Of a stretch of DNA of 64,000 nucleotides, positions 59,964-64,000 are shown one piece after another. Positions within the stretch are counted from its first letter, which is position 1; the number at the start of each line of letters is the position of its first letter. The notes below the pieces were generated by a model that worked only from the letters and a program-made list of their open reading frames with translations, did no database searches and was not told the DNA's origin. The stretch is taken from the NCBI RefSeq assembly GCF_037975245.1, contig NC_092563.1, forward strand, positions 21,918,960-21,982,959. Reading direction: 5' to 3'. A program made the translations under genes and the position numbers. The stretch comes from Apostichopus japonicus. Its lineage: Eukaryota; Echinodermata; Holothuroidea; Aspidochirotida; Stichopodidae.

Positions 59964-61355
59964 TAGTGTTTGCACGGGTTATCCGGGTACCCACCCGACG
60001 CGATACTACCCGGTTCCTAATTTATTACTCGAATCCTACGCACAGTGTGATTTAAAAAAAAAAAAATTGGCAAACCGACGGTTAGGCAAATTTCCCATTG
60101 ACGTAGTTTGGTGTTAGGCTACAATGCGGTCGAAGATAACAGCAATAACGAAGGAACCCACTCGACGCGATACTACCCGGTTCCTAATTTATTACCCGAA
60201 TCCTACGCAAAGTGTGATTGTGTAAAAAAAAAAATTGCAAACTGATGGTTAGGCAGATTTCCCATTGACTTAGTGTGTTGTTAGGCTACCATGAGGTCGA
60301 AGATAACAGCAAAAACGAAAGCTTTCCATAGATATCTTATAACTGCGTCACAATTTTTGCTAATAAACAGATGGCTAGGCTAGATTACCCCTATTGACTT
60401 AGTGTGGTGTTAGGCAACCATGTGGTCGAACATAATGTTGCAATAACGAAAATATTCCATGGATGTCTTATAACTTCGTCACAACTTCAGCAAATAAACA
60501 GATGGTTAGGCTTAGCTAGATTTCTCATTGACTTTGTGTGGTGTTAGGCCTTGGTCTTGGTGTGATACTGCACAAATCGCCCCTGATGTGGCTGTTAATG
60601 TGCAGTCCTCCAAGCTGGCTAATGGTGCTGCTGACTTCCCAGCATTAACTTGAAGGAGGCGGTGTTTGGTGCTGATTTTAGACTACCATGTGGAAGAAAT
60701 TATTATTTATTCATTCGTTTATTTCATAAAAGTAAAGGCTGGCAAGGAATTTTAAGAGATGTTTATGGATTATAGACGGGATAACTAAAAAACAGTAATC
60801 GCAAGTGGCTTTTTACTAATCGTTTTTTTCCAAATGCGATCAAATTGCGGGAATCGCGCAATCTCGCGGCTAATGCGAACCCTGGGCCTGCATAATAGAT
60901 AGTAGTAGTAGTAACAACTGTTTAAGAGCTAACTGGATATTTATATGGTTTGATCCAATAGACGTGCACGAGCAAGCAAAAGCAGCGGCGGCAGTGCGAT
61001 GTTAGTATTAATGCTAATTATAATTAAATAATTAATTTATTAACAAGTTAATGAAAGAAAAAAGACAAATAAAAATTATTGAGGAAGGTTTTACACCTTA
61101 TCTTGCACAGGTCTACGTATTTGAACATAATGCATTTATTACATCATCCAATATGTTATTTCTTGAAAATCGTGATATACGAGGGTAAACAATTTTTTCT
61201 AGGTATGTATGTATGTATGTATGTATGTATGTATGTATGTATGTATGTATGTATGTATGTATGTATGTACGTACGTACGTACGGGTACCCGGATACCCGA
61301 CGGGTAACGGCCCTTGGGTACCCGGTTCCCGATTTTTGGACCCGTGTAAATACTA
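59964..61355. mobile_element. DNA transposon unique to SPG7 copy 2, with (ATGT)n array
   Basis: Ends TAGTGTTTGCACGGGT and the complement of ACCCGTGTAAATACTA form inverted repeats with GGGTACCCGG blocks inside each end. Flanks CTAAATACTGTAC and CTAAATACCATAC duplicate a sequence that is single in copy 1 at 38549-38561. Inside is a (TATG)n array (61204-61282) and two similar ~150-bp blocks near 59990-60120 and 60160-60300. The inverted ends resemble a hAT type, but the duplicated flank is longer than 8 bp. No transposase was recognised. Confidence 0.75.
61204..61282. repeat. (TATG)n microsatellite
   Basis: About 16 TATG units followed by a few TACG units, inside the transposon at 59964-61355. 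Confidence 0.98.
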
Positions 61356-62652
61356 CTAAATACCATACTAAATTTGGGTCTTGGTTTCTTTGCTGCAAAA
61401 ATACTATAATACGCATGCACATTTTTGGTATGTTCCTGTACAATTCTGTTCCATGCTAAAAACGGAATTAAAATTTAAATACCTGATTGTACGTAGAAAG
61501 ATTGAGAAATGTATTCAACCACACTCTAATATTAAATGGCATGGCTAAAATGATACCAGAACACGATAACATGAACAATTTAAATATGGACTCAACTAGA
61601 TGAATACTTAACTGTTCAACATGCTCCTTGTTTTTTTTTCTGAAGTTTTAGAGGCTAAATCTCATTTATAAACCCAAGTGAAATGTTCTTGAAGATGGGA
61701 ACTAGTAACCTCCTATTTAAATGATTAGGCTTGGCATCTATAAGATTAAAAGCATACTCTTAGTTTGCTATGTACATTAGAGTGTATATTTTCATAATCC
61801 ATTCTGATACATGAACCACTTGCACAAATTACTGCTGGAGTAAACCAGCATTAATGCAAGTTGAGCATGTTCTATATACATAAATTTCTGAAACATTCAA
61901 CTGGAAACTTTCCCAATGACTCTTATATAAGATCTAATTGCATCCTGTGTCAAATAGTTCTTGAAAGATCTTTGATGTGACCTGCATAAGTTTATGGTAA
62001 TCAAACTTTAAAGCCTCATTATACATACAAACTCCACTTCTACTTTCACTAAACAATCTTTTCATGGTAACTAACTTTATGACAATATTGTCAGAATTTT
62101 GGTTTATTTACACAGTTCAAAGAAATGAAAATTTCAGACAAGAAAATTGTTTAATATCCACAACATTAATCATGCGTATACATGTGTGGGTACTGGGCAG
62201 GAGCTTTGAGCTTTCGTTCATAACTGTACATGTGTTGTGTGTAACCACTACTGTATGCTTAGTACCATAAATGATGGCATTACATAATATATCTGGCTCT
62301 CTCTCACAGTTTTCTGTAGCAGATATAGCCATTAGAATGACACATTTATAAACAGTCTTGACTCATTAGTTCTTCCCTGGCAGTTGAATGTTCGACCGTA
62401 TTTAGTGTTCACTGTGTATCCGTCATCATTTTTGTTTCTAATTTTTCAAATTACAGACAATACGTACATTTGCTTGTGCCAGTGTTAGCCTATGATACCG
62501 TGAATGCCACTACAACAATACTGTATTTACACACATGAATGCATACTGTAAACCATTGGCAATTTTGCATGCATGAAAATGATGAAACTACATTACAACT
62601 ACAGTATTTACAAACTGCAGGAGTGTGAGACTTAATGCATAACATTGCATAC

Positions 62653-62866
62653 CAAGTTGATGTTGAAGTGGTAAAGTTGGCCTTCATATCTTCTGACTTG
62701 GTTCCTTGCTCTGCCTTGTATTGCCGAACATGTGCTGAACACCGATGATTGCAAGTGATGACAGTTTGTATTGTACCTTGAATTATTAAGTTGAGATACT
62801 TTGTACTGGTTATTTGCACAACTTGCACTAGACCTTTCATTCCATACGTTATGCGCCGGTGTGACA
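62653..62866 (-). pseudogene. SPG7 exon 1 copy lacking the start
   Basis: It matches exon 1 from NVWNER through QVRRY and keeps a GTATGC donor in phase 0. Homology stops at about 62866, before the start codon. The last ~35 bp before the donor differ from copy 1. Confidence 0.75.
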
Positions 62867-62883
62867 GTACAGAGTGTCCCCCT

Positions 62884-62913
62884 GTACAAAGTGTCTCCGC
62901 GGACACTTTGTAC
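62884..62913. repeat. Perfect hairpin (12-bp arms)
   Basis: GTACAAAGTGTC and its exact complement GACACTTTGTAC are separated by TCCGCG. More GTCC/GGAC palindromic words follow to ~63015, as in a small foldback element. It lies right at the broken edge of the SPG7 copy. Confidence 0.75.
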
Positions 62914-64000
62914 CAGCATATTTAGTCCGGTCGGACATTATCTGCTGAAAATTGTGTCCCACCCTCACAGCAAATATAGTCCCACCGGACGAAATGTCCT
63001 GGTACAGAATGTCCGCAAATACTTCATAGCATCTTTTGTCCCGCATAAAATTTAAGCATTTCGACATTCAAATGGCAATTGAGTTCATTATATCAATAAT
63101 TAGAGCAGATGCATACATCAGAGTTAAATGTTACAGGATATAAATGAGACGTTGTGCGTTGTTGCAAAACAAAAAATAGAAGGGGAAAAAAAGAAGAAAA
63201 AGAAACAAGTCTTCCATCTGTAGAAGATGTTAATCATGTTTTTGTTGTGATTGCTGCTATTTCATCCTCCGTATATGTTGCATGTTGTATTCGGCAACTA
63301 CATTGCGTTCATAGTCATCTTTACAGAGGGAGGGATAGTATAAACCTAACTCCCCCCCCCCTCCCAACGGAGGGCGGGTACGGGATAGGGAATGCAACAG
63401 CTACAACAAAAAATGATAATTGCAGAGGTAAAATATTACGAACTTTAGGAGTCCAAACTTCATTGTTGCCGTATTTCCCTAACACACAGTGGGTAAGTTT
63501 TGGCAAGTATGGTAACTGTACTTCATGGGTCTACGAGAGTTGCCATGGCAATATGAAATTTCATCCGTGCGTAAAGCTCATTATAGGACGGGAACCGAGG
63601 GTGTTTTTAAGTTACGGATAAGGGGGGGGGGGGAGTTGGGATGGTAAGTTATCGAATTTGTGTCCTGGGGAGGGGTCTTCTTAAGTCTGTGACCTATCTG
63701 TGATGAGTTCCAAAATATTTTTGTTTGCTAATAACAACCATGAAGTAGCTGGACTAGATACTTCTCTGACCTTGAACATGTCAACACTGCCCCAACCCTC
63801 TCCGTATGGGCTTGACACCTATTTATTGACTTTCATTACTACTTTATTGTTTACTTTCTTACCCTTCCTTATTTTTGTCACTCAATCGTCAAGGTTTTCT
63901 CCCTTTCAACAAGGTGGAGGGCCATTCCCCCACCCCCTGCCCCGTTGTGATGGCCATGCGTGAAGCAAATTTTCATTTGTATAGACAAATGGCATTCCAG
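62914..64000. other. Terminal region, no supported gene
   Basis: A 155-codon plus-strand frame (63154-63621) shows no domain or splice context. No TENT4 catalytic exon was seen on the minus strand. Confidence 0.4.

Larger units (their letters stand above)
58880..62868 (-). repeat. SPG7 5' segmental duplication, copy 2 (broken)
   Basis: Aligns with 37440-42660 through three exons and their introns once insertions are removed. It carries a 1.39-kb insertion (59964-61355) absent from copy 1 and ~110 bp extra near 62466-62575. The right edge stops inside exon 1, removing the start codon. Confidence 0.85.

Noticed and set aside
63154-63621. 155-codon plus-strand frame
   Set aside because: Runs through a C-homopolymer and low-complexity DNA, shows no recognisable domain and no splice sites in phase.

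Overview
This is an intron-rich, AT-rich animal nuclear genome window. The genes have metazoan GT-AG exon structure. Introns are full of hAT-type non-autonomous DNA transposons with G/C homopolymer runs, minisatellites and a Penelope-type hammerhead motif. An invertebrate-style TFII-I-like repeat gene, a FIH-like membrane oxygenase and scattered 'taggccta' words suggest a marine deuterostome invertebrate, most likely an echinoderm. That is a judgement from style, not proof.

Layout, left to right. (1) About 0.3-0.9 kb: two hAT-type elements or fragments. (2) About 3.7-9.1 kb, minus strand: the 3' part of a gene with an HMG-box-like exon and one TFII-I (GTF2I) repeat. (3) 12.4-15.75 kb, plus strand: a complete 4-exon, 347-residue single-pass membrane JmjC/cupin-like Fe(II)/2-oxoglutarate oxygenase. 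(4) 18.86-42.79 kb, minus strand: a complete 16-exon paraplegin (SPG7) gene, 858 residues. Its splice phases all agree and its AAA+ and HEXXH protease motifs are intact. Introns carry a 3.9-kb G-rich 35-bp minisatellite, a 1.4-kb 60-bp minisatellite, a nested stack of three hAT elements and a TTAA-class transposon. (5) About 46.7-48.8 kb: a LINE 3' remnant, a U2-snRNA-like sequence joined to a tandemly duplicated structured unit, and a complete hAT element. (6) 51.8-53.7 kb, minus: a candidate two-exon gene for a 63-residue protein. (7) 56.4-58.3 kb, minus: the last three coding exons of a TENT4 (PAPD5/PAPD7-type) non-canonical poly(A) polymerase. (8) 58.9-62.9 kb, minus: a partial, broken copy of SPG7 exons 1-3.

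The most informative structure is the SPG7 5' duplication. The two copies differ by insertions that are present in one and absent in the other, so each documents the empty site of the other's transposons. These include a 1.74-kb nested hAT stack with an 8-bp target duplication and a 0.95-kb TTAA-flanked element that ends 10 bp from an exon's splice donor. Copy 2 lacks the start codon and has a stop in exon 3.

The genes are not an operon and do not form one pathway: SPG7 acts in mitochondria, TENT4 in RNA tailing, the TFII-I-like protein presumably in the nucleus, and the oxygenase in a membrane. I found no prokaryotic feature, CRISPR array or complete autonomous transposase gene. Exon borders were read by eye from splice signals, phase and protein family resemblance; no database search was possible.
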